Assembly (NCBI GenBank): GCA_036338435.1
Contig: JAYZCG010000039.1
Location: 1 to 41,924, forward strand
DNA length: 41,924 bases
Reading direction: 5' to 3'
From: JAPYTY01 sp036338435
Lineage (GTDB): Bacteria > Acidobacteriota > UBA6911 > RPQK01 > JADFOI01
Shown here: one piece after another, positions 33,172 through 41,924 of the stretch
Position numbering within the stretch: position 1 is the stretch's first letter
Layout of the letters: each line of letters begins with the position of its first letter
Notes under the pieces: generated by a model
What the model saw: the letters and a program-made list of their open reading frames with translations, nothing else
Database searches by the model: none
What the model was told of the DNA's origin: nothing
Position numbers and translations under genes: made by a program

Positions 33172-36100
33172 ATGAGTTCCTCACTACCTGCTACACTTCA
33201 AGATGCGCCCGACCGCAAGGAGGCGATTACGACCGATTGCCACGCCTTTGTATCGGCAAGTGCAGGCACGGGAAAGACCCATACCTTGACCCTCAGAGCC
33301 TTATACTTGTTGCTGAACGCTCCCTTTCTACCCGCCGATGACAACGAGCCTGCTGGAGGATCTCTTTACAACAGTTCTTCCCGACCTGAACGTCTCGCAA
33401 TAGCTCGCAACATCATTCACTCAGTGGTTCTGACGACTTTCACCCGCAAAGCTGCTGCCGAAATGCAAACTAGACTCTACGGTTACCTGAATGATATCGC
33501 TGTCTCTCAGGATCTATCGGATTTGGAAGAGGCAGGTCTTAACGAAATTGTGGGCATCGTGTTGGAGAACTTGGCGGGGACAAAAGAATCGGACGCAGGC
33601 GATGCGTTTGTTCGACTTCGTGTTGGCGCCCAAGCGCTTGCCGAACTGGCCGTAGAATTACAGATTTCTACCATTCATAGTTTTGCCGCTTCCATGCTTC
33701 GCCGTCATCCTCTCCAGGCAGGCATTCCACCCAATGCACATTTCGTCAAAGAGGACGAGAGCGATCTATCGGGCATTGATGATCAAGTTGTGGGAAGGTG
33801 GTGGGAGCAGCATGAGCTTGGACGGTCCGGTAACCGAAAAGATCTGGAAACGCTTCTGGAGGTGGTAACGGGTCCTCAGATACGAGATTGGTTGAAGAAG
33901 TGCTACCGTTTTCGGTGGATTCTCGGTGAAACTGAAGCGCTTCCATTGGAGGATAGCAATGAGGAACAACGGCTGGTGGCAGCCGGGTACGCTTTGGTCC
34001 ATGAACTGGAGAAAAAAGACGGGAGTAGGCTCACCCCGACGCGTAACCAGTTCAAGCAGATCCTGGACGATATTGACACCAAACAGCCAGGAGTCTGGGG
34101 AGACTTGTGTCAGTTCATCCTAAAGAACAAGGGGTACCTCTTTTCTGATCGTTCATCCACGAAGGTCATCAGCGAAGCTCTGGGTTCACTTTCAGACAAA
34201 CATTCCTGGTATTTTAGGTCCTGGTTATACTTATACACACCAGCTTCCCGCCTCTGTATAGCCAAAGAATTCCAATCGGTCTGGGGAAGCTGGATCCGTC
34301 TAGTGAGACGTTTCATGAAGTGGCTGGATGAAGAAGCCATTCAGGAACTAGGTTTAATCACTTTTGATGACATGATTCGATTGGCCGTCCGATTGCTGAA
34401 GGATCAGCCCTCTGTTCGGCGGGCAGAACAACGAAGGCTGAGAGCACTGCTCGTTGATGAGTTTCAGGATACCGATCCTCAACAACTTGAGCTTTTTAAG
34501 GTGTTGCTTCAAAAGGATGTGCAGTCCACCCATCAAGTTCTGGGATTTTTTGTGGGAGATACTAAACAGTCTATCTATGGCTTCAGAGGTGTTGATATTA
34601 CCGCCATCGAAGATTTTCAAAAACGCTATGAAGACGACGTAGGGGTTAAACCAAAAAAGTTTCAATTACAAACCAGTTTTCGAAGCGAAAAGAAAGTGAT
34701 TAACTTCATAAACTATTTCTTTGACAAAGCCCTGAAACTTACTGAGGAAGAAGCCCAGAAGCTTATCCCCGGTCCCAAGGCAACATCCGGACATCTTCCT
34801 AAATGGTGTTGGATCTACCAGAAGGAGTCTGAAAAGGAGGATTCTCGATCTGGTCCCGAGAGGAAAATATCAGTGGCCAGGGCAAGAGACCTTGAGGCCA
34901 GCGAGACGTATCGGATTATTGAAAAGTATCTTAAGGAGAAGGAGTCACATCGCTACAAGGACATCCTGGTTTTGGTAAAGGACGGAAAAGCGCTTGATGC
35001 TTTATTGCCGCAGCTGCAGAAAGCTGGTATTCCTGTGGTTAGTAGTGGAGCCAAGACCTTCCATCACCATCCGGAAGTTCTCGACGTATTGAATCTTCTT
35101 ATCACTCTACTTCATCCCCAGGATAGATTGGCTGTCGCTGCCTTACTGCGGAGTCCCCTCCTGTGTCTGCCCGATCCTCAGATTCATGCTTTGCTAAAAG
35201 AAATTCCGCCCGAGAAGCTGTTACACTCACAACAAACTCTTCCTGAGCATTTGCCAGGGCCAGTTCAAACACGACTCAACCTCTTGAGAAAAATTATCCT
35301 ACAGCGTACAAGTTGCTCCGTTTCGGAGTGGTTAGCCCAGATACGAATTCTCGTCCCCGAAGCTCTATATAGTCACGCTAGCGACCAGGAGGGCCGGTCG
35401 AGAGCACGCATTGATCGTGTCTTTGATGCCTTTAAGGAGGAATCCCAAAGATTAGCCGTCCCCCCACTGGTATGGCTTTTGGGTCAGCGCGACCGGGCGG
35501 CCGAGATCGATCGGTGGAACGGCAGTCCAGGGGAAGATGTCACCCTTTCTGATGAGAGCATCAATGCGGTTCGGGTGATGACCATTCACAAAGCAAAAGG
35601 GCTTGAGGGTCGGTTTGTCATCATCTATGGCTGGACTTCAGTCTTGTTAGGATTGGGTGGGAAATCACCGGAAATACAGGAAGTGATCGGTGGCGCCATG
35701 GAGAAAGCCGACCTATTAAAAGGTTATTCCATGAAATGGGGACCGTTGCGGGTGGTTTCTTCTGGCTACCGGGAGACCCTAGCCCATGAGCGTCAGAGCA
35801 TCGAGAATGAGGCTAAGCGCCTGGCCTACGTTGCCACTACCCGTGCCCGTGACGGTCTAGTTCTCCTGTCTCCTCCCTCGGCTGAGAAGCCTCCCCTTTC
35901 CAAAGAGATTGAGGATATTTTGCAGTCAGCAAATGAAACTATCCCGATCCAGGCGAAAAGACGGGAGGGGGTGACTATTTTCGATGGACATTTGCGTTTC
36001 ACTCGTGTACCTGGACTTGAGGTAAAGCCAACGCCGTGTTCTTCAATCCCATTTGAGGTCAACGAGGAGGAATACAAAGTGCTTTGGACGACTCGCTATG

Positions 36101-36684
36101 CACAGACCAAATCAACCTTCCCTTCAGTACTTCGAAGTCCTTCAGATTCTGAACACCAAAAGGAAGAAGAAACCCTAGAAGACCATCACTATCGAGGAAT
36201 CACGGATCCAAAGCCAACTTTATGGGTAGGTCGACTGGTGCATTCTTACCTTGAGCAGTATCTTCTCGACGATGGTCTGGACAAGGAAAAGCTCTCCGGA
36301 CTTTCTTCTAAAACTTCAGAAGAGATTCCCAACGACGATACCATCGATTTGGCCGCGAAAATACTCTCCGATTTTTTTTCTGGAGCACTAACGGACCATT
36401 CAGGAATAGCCTATTGTGAACGTGTAAGGCAGGGGACCATCCTAGCCCGTGAATTTCCTGTCTATCTGGTTCATGGCAATGAAAACTGGAATGGAGTCAT
36501 TGACTTGGTTCTTGAGGAGGGTGGAATCATCCGAGCCGTCGATTACAAGGCCGCTGTTGCCAAAGACCCATTACCCGAAGCCTACCAGCAGCAGGAGAAA
36601 ATTTACACCGAGGCTCTCAGACGGGCCTTTCCCGAGCAGCAGATTGGCTTTGAATTTTGGTGGTTACGAAGAACTGACGGCTGA
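33172..36684 (+). CDS. addA: AddA-type UvrD/Rep-family helicase-nuclease
   Basis: AddA is the motor subunit that unwinds DNA from double-strand ends. The 1170-residue protein carries Walker A ASAGTGK35T, TFTRKAAAEM (motif Ia), Walker B LLVDEFQDTDP (D429, E430), motif III GDTKQSIYGFRG, RVMTIHKAKGLEG, and motif VI YVATTRARDGLVLLS. A C-terminal nuclease domain has WVGRLVHSYLEQYL, D1111 (GVIDLVLE) and D1124-Y-K1126, then QQQEKIYTEAL. All expected motifs are intact. A strong hairpin begins at the stop codon and may end the transcript. Confidence 0.93.
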   Translation: MSSSLPATLQDAPDRKEAITTDCHAFVSASAGTGKTHTLTLRALYLLLNAPFLPADDNEPAGGSLYNSSSRPERLAIARNIIHSVVLTTFTRKAAAEMQTRLYGYLNDIAVSQDLSDLEEAGLNEIVGIVLENLAGTKESDAGDAFVRLRVGAQALAELAVELQISTIHSFAASMLRRHPLQAGIPPNAHFVKEDESDLSGIDDQVVGRWWEQHELGRSGNRKDLETLLEVVTGPQIRDWLKKCYRFRWILGETEALPLEDSNEEQRLVAAGYALVHELEKKDGSRLTPTRNQFKQILDDIDTKQPGVWGDLCQFILKNKGYLFSDRSSTKVISEALGSLSDKHSWYFRSWLYLYTPASRLCIAKEFQSVWGSWIRLVRRFMKWLDEEAIQELGLITFDDMIRLAVRLLKDQPSVRRAEQRRLRALLVDEFQDTDPQQLELFKVLLQKDVQSTHQVLGFFVGDTKQSIYGFRGVDITAIEDFQKRYEDDVGVKPKKFQLQTSFRSEKKVINFINYFFDKALKLTEEEAQKLIPGPKATSGHLPKWCWIYQKESEKEDSRSGPERKISVARARDLEASETYRIIEKYLKEKESHRYKDILVLVKDGKALDALLPQLQKAGIPVVSSGAKTFHHHPEVLDVLNLLITLLHPQDRLAVAALLRSPLLCLPDPQIHALLKEIPPEKLLHSQQTLPEHLPGPVQTRLNLLRKIILQRTSCSVSEWLAQIRILVPEALYSHASDQEGRSRARIDRVFDAFKEESQRLAVPPLVWLLGQRDRAAEIDRWNGSPGEDVTLSDESINAVRVMTIHKAKGLEGRFVIIYGWTSVLLGLGGKSPEIQEVIGGAMEKADLLKGYSMKWGPLRVVSSGYRETLAHERQSIENEAKRLAYVATTRARDGLVLLSPPSAEKPPLSKEIEDILQSANETIPIQAKRREGVTIFDGHLRFTRVPGLEVKPTPCSSIPFEVNEEEYKVLWTTRYAQTKSTFPSVLRSPSDSEHQKEEETLEDHHYRGITDPKPTLWVGRLVHSYLEQYLLDDGLDKEKLSGLSSKTSEEIPNDDTIDLAAKILSDFFSGALTDHSGIAYCERVRQGTILAREFPVYLVHGNENWNGVIDLVLEEGGIIRAVDYKAAVAKDPLPEAYQQQEKIYTEALRRAFPEQQIGFEFWWLRRTDG

Positions 36685-36701
36685 CTATAGTCAGCTGTTA
36701 G
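36674..36701 (+). terminator. 12-bp hairpin over the addA stop codon
   Basis: The arm at 36674-36685 pairs with that at 36690-36701 over twelve consecutive base pairs (two G:U) around a TATA loop. The core GCTGACTATAGTCAGC (36680-36695) is a perfect palindrome containing the TGA stop. A T-rich tract follows only after several bases (ACATTTT), so it is an imperfect intrinsic terminator and might instead protect the mRNA 3' end. Confidence 0.45.
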
Positions 36702-36813
36702 CGTTCCACATTTTCCATCTAATAGGTCTTTTAACGGCCGCTCCTAGGTAATACGTCAAATTATAGGTTCAAGCTAATGCCGTAGTCAGGGTTGCGAGTA
36801 TAACTCTAGTCTT

Positions 36814-36832
36814 GAAATTGAAAATCAATTTC
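36814..36832. promoter_or_regulatory. Fur-box-like palindrome upstream of ferritin
   Basis: GAAATTGAAAATCAATTTC is a 7-5-7 inverted repeat of 19 bases. Aligned with the Fur-box consensus GATAATGATAATCATTATC it agrees at 14 of 19 positions. It lies about 120 bases upstream of ferritin and about 45 upstream of a candidate promoter, a distance compatible with activation or repression of iron storage. No fur gene is in the window. Confidence 0.45.
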
Positions 36833-36875
36833 TCTTAACTCTTTTATTAACTATAGTTTGTAGGGATGTGTTATC

Positions 36876-36904
36876 TTGATAGATTGTCCGTTGTCTGTTA
36901 GAGT
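36876..36904 (+). promoter_or_regulatory. Candidate promoter of ferritin
   Basis: TTGATA (36876-36881), a 17-bp spacer and TAGAGT (36899-36904) match consensus at five and four of six bases. Transcription would start near 36911, leaving a leader of about 40 nt that includes the GAAGAGGAG ribosome-binding site. Confidence 0.35.
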
Positions 36905-36952
36905 ATACGACGGTTCTGCAGCTAAAACATAATTTATGAAGAGGAGAAGACG

Positions 36953-37444
36953 ATGCCAAGCAAGAAATTAGAAAATGCTATCAATGAACAAATTCAGAGG
37001 GAATTCTATTCCTCTTATCTCTATCTTGCCATGTCAGCTTATTGTGAGGAGATCAATCTAGATGGGTTTGCCCATTGGATGAGGTTACAAAGTAAGGAGG
37101 AGAGAGAACATGCAATGCGGCTCTTCAATTACATCCACAGCAGGGATGGGCATGTGGTGCTGCAGACAATCACCCAACCTCCCTCGACCTTTGCGTCCCC
37201 TAAGGAGATGTTCCAGGAGGTCCTCAAAAGCGAACAGGACATCACTGGGCACATCCACGCTCTCTACGAATTAGCAAGACAAGAAGGCGACCACGCCACT
37301 GAGGTCGAATTGCAGTGGTTCATCCAAGAGCAGGTCGAGGAAGAGAAAATGGCTAAGGATGTTCTGGCACAATTGGACATGGTTGGTGATCAACCCGCGG
37401 CCCTGCTTATGATGGATCGATCTCTGGGTTCGCGCGGACAGTAG
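36953..37444 (+). CDS. ftnA: Bacterial non-haem ferritin
   Basis: Ferritin oxidises Fe(II) and stores it as a mineral inside a 24-subunit cage. The 163-residue protein keeps every ferroxidase-centre residue at E. coli FtnA positions: E17, Y24, E50, H53, E94, Q127 and E130, plus the third-site E126 region (EQVEEEK). There is no haem-binding methionine of the bacterioferritin type. GAAGAGGAG precedes the ATG. It appears monocistronic: a hairpin ends addA upstream, and the next gene is convergent. A Fur-box-like site upstream suggests iron regulation. Confidence 0.95.
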   Translation: MPSKKLENAINEQIQREFYSSYLYLAMSAYCEEINLDGFAHWMRLQSKEEREHAMRLFNYIHSRDGHVVLQTITQPPSTFASPKEMFQEVLKSEQDITGHIHALYELARQEGDHATEVELQWFIQEQVEEEKMAKDVLAQLDMVGDQPAALLMMDRSLGSRGQ

Positions 37445-37526
37445 CAGTCAATCCAACGACCGATACACATATAAGATTGCAAATGATGAAGATATCGCGG
37501 GTGTCCTGGTGAGGATCGTTGGCTTG

Positions 37527-40500
37527 CTATGGGATGGATTGGTCCAGTTCGGTGCCAGTGGTCTCTGTTCTTGTGAACTTTCCCTGTGATGAAGGCGGCA
37601 GGCCGTGTTTAAAGGCTGATCGGCCCAATGTGTAAAATATTGAAGGGAGAACCACCAGGAGTAACAGGGTGGAGCTAGCCAGGCCTCCTAAAATGACGAC
37701 CGCAATGGGATAAAGGAGTTCCCTTCCTGCAACTCCTTTCGAGAGCGCCAAAGGCACTAGTGCTAGTGCTGTGGTGGTTGCCGTCATGAGGATTGGAGAC
37801 AATCGTTCCTGGGTGCCTCGAATAATCATTTGCTTGTTGAAAATTTCCCCCTCGTGCTGCATCAGGTGCACGTAGTGTGAGACCATCATGATCCCATTTC
37901 TTGACGCAATTCCCAGAAGGGTAATGAATCCTACGAGTGATGCCACCGAAAGTATGCGGTCTGTCAAGAAAATTGCTATCACTGCTCCGACAAGGCTGAG
38001 AGGCAACGTCAGCATGATCTGTAAAGCAAGATTGATCCGTTGAAAGTGAGAGTAAAGAACCAGGAAAATCGCGCTAATAGAGACAATCGACAGTAATAAA
38101 ATCAAGCGCGTTGCACTGGCCTGACTCTCAAATTGGCCCCCGTATTGGATGGAATAGCGTTCTGGTAATGCAATTTGGGTGCTTACCTTGCTACGAATCT
38201 CCTCGACAGTACTCACCAGATCGCGACCAGATACGTTGCACTGTACTATAATCCGACGGAGTCCATTTTCTCTTAAAATCTGATTGGGTCCACTGCCGGT
38301 TTGGATGGAAGCTAGTTGTGCCAAAGGCACCTTGCCACCGGCGGGAATGTCGATAAGAAGATCGTCTAAAAAATCGGCATCGTCACGCCACACATTATCT
38401 AGTCGTACAAAAATATCAAAGCTGCGTTGCTCCTCAAGAACCTGGGAGACTGTTCTGCCGTTGAGTGCTGTCTCCAGGGCCTCAGTAATCTCTCCAACGC
38501 TTAGTCCGTGGCGGGATGTCACCGCACGATCGACCTCAATTTGGACTTGTGGGATGGCTTGCTGTTGCTCAACATAGAGATCCGTTACCCCGGGTATGGA
38601 ACTCATCACCTGTTCGATTTCCTCTGCCAGACGGCGCAGAACTGTAAGATCTTCCCCAAAGACTTTAACGGCGATTTGTGAGAAGGTTCCGGAGAGAATG
38701 TGGTCGATACGATGAGAAATGGGCTGGCCCACGCTTACATCGATTTCTAGTTGACTCATTTTTTCCCGGATATCTTGCTCAACTTCTTCTTTGGGACGTC
38801 CCATGGTAACTAAGGTGTCAATTTCTGAGTAATGTACCCCTTCAGCATGTTCATCCAGTTCAGCGCGCCCGGTGCGGCGACCCGTTGCTAATATCTCTGG
38901 CACTTCCAAAAGTAACCTTTCGGCTTGTCCTCCAATTTCATCCGAACGAGGCAGAGAGATGCCTGGCTCAGCATAGAGATTGATGGTGTAGCTTCCCTCA
39001 TTGAAGCCGGGTAAAAAGGCTCGTCCCATTTGTGGTGAGAAGAGGAGTGAAATGGAAAAAACAACGAGTAGAGCAGCAGCTACTAGCACTTTCTCCGGAT
39101 GTTTAAGAGTGACACTCAGCATTCGGAATTGTACCCACTTGAGTTGCCGCACTAGCCATCCATCTTCTTTTCGTTCCAGAAGTTTGGAGAAACCAAGCAG
39201 GTAATAACAGAGTACAGGAGTGAGAGTGAGTGAGACCAATAGTGAAGCCAGAATAGAAATGACGTAGCTGATCCCTAGGGGAGTAAAGAGTCGTCCCTCG
39301 ACTCCACTCAGAAAGAAGAGTGGTAGAAATACTAGAATCACAATGAGGGTGGCATTAACAATAGAACTTCGGATTTCACTGGACGCCCGAAACACCACAG
39401 GCAAAATAGGTTCAGGGTGGGAGCTCTGGCCATTTTCTTTTAGTCTACGAAAAACATTCTCTACATCTACGATGGCATCGTCCACTAGCTCACCGATGGC
39501 GATAGCCAATCCACCTAATATCATTGAATTGACTTCGAGACCGATCATTTTGATCACGATGGCCGTGATTATGAATGACAAGGGAATCGCCGTCATTGTG
39601 ATCAGCGTGGTTCGAAAATTGAGCAAGAAAAGGAACAACACCAAGATGACTAGGACCGAAGCATCTCGAAGTGCTTCCGTCACATTTCCTACAGCGCGCT
39701 CAATAAAATCTGCTTGGCGAAAGACGGCCGGATCTACTACTACACCATCTGGAAGAGTGGAGGCGATGTTATCTAGAGCCTCGTCGACAAGTTTACTCAG
39801 CTCCAATGTGTTAGCACCGGGTTGTTTGGTGATCTGAATGATCACAGCATGTTGACTATTGTAGGCACCTTCCCCGCGTTTAACCTGAGCCCCGAATTCT
39901 ACTCGTGCAACATCTTTGAGATAGACGGGGACAGTCCCACGCAGGGCTACCACTGTATTCTTCAAATCATCCAGTGTCTGAATGCGCCCGATGTTTCGAA
40001 TAAGAAATTCTTGCCCTGATCGGTTTACAAAACCTCCCGTGGTACTAGAGTTGGAGAGAGCAATGGCTTCTTCGACTTCTGTCAAACTGACGGATAAATC
40101 TTGCATTCTTCGAGGATTGACTAACACCTGATACTGCTTGACTTCTCCTCCCATGTTGACGACCTGGGCTACTCCGGGAATCGACAGAAGGCGAGGACGG
40201 AATGTCCAATCAGCTATCGTTCTGACATCCATCGCAGATACGGATTCATCGGTCGAACGTATGCTCACAAGCTGAATACCACCCATTATTGAGCTAATAG
40301 GGCCCATCGTCGGGATCGTGTCAGGAGGGAGTTGAGTCACCGCCAATTGCAACCTTTCATTGACGATCTGGCGAGCAATAAAAATATCTGTGTTCCAGTC
40401 AAATTCGACGTAGACAATAGAAAGCCCGGGTCCCGAGACTGAGCGGACTCGCTCCACGCCAGTGGCGCCGTTGAGTAGAGTTTCGAGGGGAAATGTTACC

Positions 40501-40691
40501 AGCCGTTCCACCTCTTCAGGAGCAAGGCCGTGGGATTCGGTCATGATGGTGACTATGGGCCGATTGATGTCGGGCAGGACATCAATCGGAATATTCATGG
40601 TGACGTAGCTTCCGTACACGACCAGGATGGTCGACATCCCTAGAATAAGGACTCGACGTTGTAGGGAAAACCGGATGATCGAATTAAGCAT
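37527..40691 (-). CDS. RND efflux transporter, HME (CusA/CzcA) type
   Basis: This is the inner-membrane pump of a tripartite efflux system driven by the proton gradient. The 1054-residue protein has the RND plan: twelve helices, two large periplasmic loops and two-fold internal repeat. The start NIPIDVLPDINRPIVTI is typical. In helix 4 it has GELVDDAIVDVENVFRRL, with acidic relay residues. The second porter region has HRIDHILSGTFSQIAVKVFG, characteristic of the heavy-metal (HME) branch over the drug (HAE1) branch. LVGFITLLGIASRNGIMMV marks helices 10-11. No membrane-fusion or outer-membrane partner lies beside it; the upstream gene is an FMN_bind-like protein. The exported substrate cannot be told from sequence. 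Confidence 0.9.
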   Translation of the reverse strand: MLNSIIRFSLQRRVLILGMSTILVVYGSYVTMNIPIDVLPDINRPIVTIMTESHGLAPEEVERLVTFPLETLLNGATGVERVRSVSGPGLSIVYVEFDWNTDIFIARQIVNERLQLAVTQLPPDTIPTMGPISSIMGGIQLVSIRSTDESVSAMDVRTIADWTFRPRLLSIPGVAQVVNMGGEVKQYQVLVNPRRMQDLSVSLTEVEEAIALSNSSTTGGFVNRSGQEFLIRNIGRIQTLDDLKNTVVALRGTVPVYLKDVARVEFGAQVKRGEGAYNSQHAVIIQITKQPGANTLELSKLVDEALDNIASTLPDGVVVDPAVFRQADFIERAVGNVTEALRDASVLVILVLFLFLLNFRTTLITMTAIPLSFIITAIVIKMIGLEVNSMILGGLAIAIGELVDDAIVDVENVFRRLKENGQSSHPEPILPVVFRASSEIRSSIVNATLIVILVFLPLFFLSGVEGRLFTPLGISYVISILASLLVSLTLTPVLCYYLLGFSKLLERKEDGWLVRQLKWVQFRMLSVTLKHPEKVLVAAALLVVFSISLLFSPQMGRAFLPGFNEGSYTINLYAEPGISLPRSDEIGGQAERLLLEVPEILATGRRTGRAELDEHAEGVHYSEIDTLVTMGRPKEEVEQDIREKMSQLEIDVSVGQPISHRIDHILSGTFSQIAVKVFGEDLTVLRRLAEEIEQVMSSIPGVTDLYVEQQQAIPQVQIEVDRAVTSRHGLSVGEITEALETALNGRTVSQVLEEQRSFDIFVRLDNVWRDDADFLDDLLIDIPAGGKVPLAQLASIQTGSGPNQILRENGLRRIIVQCNVSGRDLVSTVEEIRSKVSTQIALPERYSIQYGGQFESQASATRLILLLSIVSISAIFLVLYSHFQRINLALQIMLTLPLSLVGAVIAIFLTDRILSVASLVGFITLLGIASRNGIMMVSHYVHLMQHEGEIFNKQMIIRGTQERLSPILMTATTTALALVPLALSKGVAGRELLYPIAVVILGGLASSTLLLLVVLPSIFYTLGRSAFKHGLPPSSQGKFTRTETTGTELDQSIP

Positions 40692-40766
40692 TTGAGTCTA
40701 CACTTCTACAAAGGACACCATAAACAGCATAGCACCCTGCACACGTTCTGTGAAGAGAACCCTGAG

Positions 40767-41306
40767 CTAGCTCAAAAAGGCCAGAAAAAGGTGCAATCCT
40801 CGATACACCGCTTTGATCAGACTTCTAGAATCCACAGAATTGTTAGTCAGGCTAAAATCCGTCTCTGGATCCCAGCCATCCATAAGGCCTTTACCTTCGA
40901 ATTGTCCCAAAAACCCGTCTGAATTAAGTGACTGGTCGGTACTTTCATCCATGACAATAACTTTCTTTACCGAACCATCCAGGTTGTACGCTATGACCAT
41001 GTCGACAGTACCCGCAGATACTGCAGCATCAATCATGAGTGCTCCACCGAGTGACTTCATTTTTCCAGTTTCCGAGTCCTTGGCCACGGCGACAAACACT
41101 TCCAGGTTTATGTCAGCCTTCTGGACGGAGTCACCCGAATCTCTTTCCACCTTACTGATCTGCTGAGGGGTTAGAACCTTGCGTCGATTGACGAAATTCT
41201 CCGCCTCTGGAAAGAGTTGTTTTAAGATCTCTCTAGAAACACCGCCATGGCCTAATGCAGGCACCGTTAGAAAAACTGCCACCCATAACAACAACAATTT
41301 TTGCAT
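40767..41306 (-). CDS. Exported FMN_bind-domain-like protein
   Basis: The 179-residue protein has a signal peptide (QKLLLLWVAVFLTVPALGHG, cleavage near residue 20), so it acts outside the cytoplasm. It then shows the layout of FMN_bind-like periplasmic proteins: ILKQLFPEAENF, VFVAVAKDSETGKMKSLGG, a GTVDMVIAYNLDGSVKKVIV strand pair, and a C-terminal VDSRSLIKAVYRGLHLF helix. The usual flavinylation motif (S/T)GAT is not visible; VDSRSLIKAV occupies its place, so covalent FMN attachment is doubtful. It lies 75 bases upstream of the RND pump on the same strand and may be co-transcribed. A redox or sensing role for the pump is conjecture. Confidence 0.6.
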   Translation of the reverse strand: MQKLLLLWVAVFLTVPALGHGGVSREILKQLFPEAENFVNRRKVLTPQQISKVERDSGDSVQKADINLEVFVAVAKDSETGKMKSLGGALMIDAAVSAGTVDMVIAYNLDGSVKKVIVMDESTDQSLNSDGFLGQFEGKGLMDGWDPETDFSLTNNSVDSRSLIKAVYRGLHLFLAFLS

Positions 41307-41399
41307 AGGCTAATCCATTTCTTTGTCCAGGCTAACGGAATCCCTTCGTCGAGTCTAGGTTAGTTTTTATTTAGCCCGGAAGTCCAGTCCATCATATCG

Positions 41400-41924
41400 T
41401 CATAAACTGTGGTTAGTTTGGATGAAATCTGCAACCACTCTGGAAAATTTTTCAGGATGCTCTCGGTAGGAGTAGTGTCCAGTCTGATTGAAGATGTGCA
41501 TCTGAGCCCGAGAAACATGCGGAGCAATCATCCGGAAAAGTTCTACACCATCATCGACAATAGCCGAGGGATCATTATAGCCCCAAATTAAGAGAGTAGG
41601 GGTGTGCAGTTTCCCCTCTCGAATCCACTGGTGAGACTCCTCTTTTTGCCGAGCTAGATGGGGGAGAAAGGTGGTTGAAAAGAGCTCAGACATCTTTTTG
41701 ATTGATTGGATGGTTTGTGGCCGTAAGGCAACCTCATGCCGGATATTGATCCATTTGTCGGTGATGCCGCCACCCGAGTAGGAAAAGGCCGCACTTACCC
41801 ATTTGAGGCTTTTTCGAGTCAGCAAGGGTTTGGGTGCATCGGCCATCAGTCTACCTCGTCGCATTTGCAAGCGCTCTTTGGCATTACTGGGATTTTCTCC
41901 GGGGGCAATAGTGTTACTGTCCAC
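41400..41924 (-). CDS. Alpha/beta hydrolase, C-terminal part (cut by window edge)
   Basis: Only the last 174 or so residues are present; the frame runs off the window end, so the apparent GTG at the edge is internal. The visible part starts just after the nucleophile region with VDSNTIAPGENP, as in MhpC/BphD-type hydrolases, continues through a helical cap, and contains the acid strand TPTLLIWGYNDPSAIV and the catalytic histidine in NQTGHYSYREHPEKF. The substrate cannot be inferred. It lies about 93 bases upstream of the FMN_bind-like gene, on the same strand. Confidence 0.8.
   Translation of the reverse strand: MDSNTIAPGENPSNAKERLQMRRGRLMADAPKPLLTRKSLKWVSAAFSYSGGGITDKWINIRHEVALRPQTIQSIKKMSELFSTTFLPHLARQKEESHQWIREGKLHTPTLLIWGYNDPSAIVDDGVELFRMIAPHVSRAQMHIFNQTGHYSYREHPEKFSRVVADFIQTNHSL

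Overview
The window is a dense, mostly housekeeping stretch of a bacterial chromosome with an outer-membrane (Gram-negative) cell plan. The signs are a SurA/PpiD-type foldase, an HME-type RND pump and exported hydrolases. The order mreB-mreC-mreD-mrdA-rodA-rng, a DUF1844 protein, an RNase E/G with a long insertion in its S1 domain, and an AddAB recombination nuclease together would fit Acidobacteriota or a related uncultured, possibly marine, lineage. That placement is inference only; no rRNA or other marker gene is present. I see no insertion sequence, prophage, CRISPR array or transfer scar.

Layout. Positions 1-539 hold no gene but carry a small cluster of DnaA-box-like sites. Next, on the minus strand, come a seven-helix membrane protein, tRNA-Ala(GGC) and a membrane-anchored peptidyl-prolyl isomerase. 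From 3968 to 9406 lies the cell-elongation operon (mreBCD, mrdA, rodA). From 9722 to 16410 lies a plus-strand run: rng, mazG, a DUF1844 protein, a PhnP-like metallohydrolase, ribF, gatC and gatA. From 20607 back to 16467, on the minus strand, is an arginine operon: a DUF1611 P-loop protein, argC, argD and argB. Divergent from it are leuA, leuC and leuD, followed by an exported amidohydrolase, an acetamidase/formamidase-family protein and an alpha/beta hydrolase. A DUF6178-like protein, addB, addA and a ferritin follow. The window ends with a minus-strand block of an HME-type RND transporter, an FMN_bind-like protein and the 3' part of an alpha/beta hydrolase cut by the window edge.

How the genes work together. 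The mre/mrd/rod genes build the lateral wall, and RNase G often sits in the same cluster. The arginine operon carries steps 2 to 4 of arginine synthesis (kinase, reductase, aminotransferase) but no recognisable ArgA, ArgJ or ArgE. Its first gene is instead a DUF1611 protein. The operon promoter contains a perfect 14-bp ARG-box palindrome lying over the -10 element. This makes the DUF1611 protein a candidate for the missing glutamate-acylating step or for another arginine-linked role, and it is the most interesting observation in the window.

Other points of note are an in-frame TAA that cuts off the conserved C-terminus of the amidohydrolase, a Fur-box-like palindrome upstream of ferritin, hairpins in the leader of the RNase E/G gene, and a possibly leaderless DUF6178-like gene.
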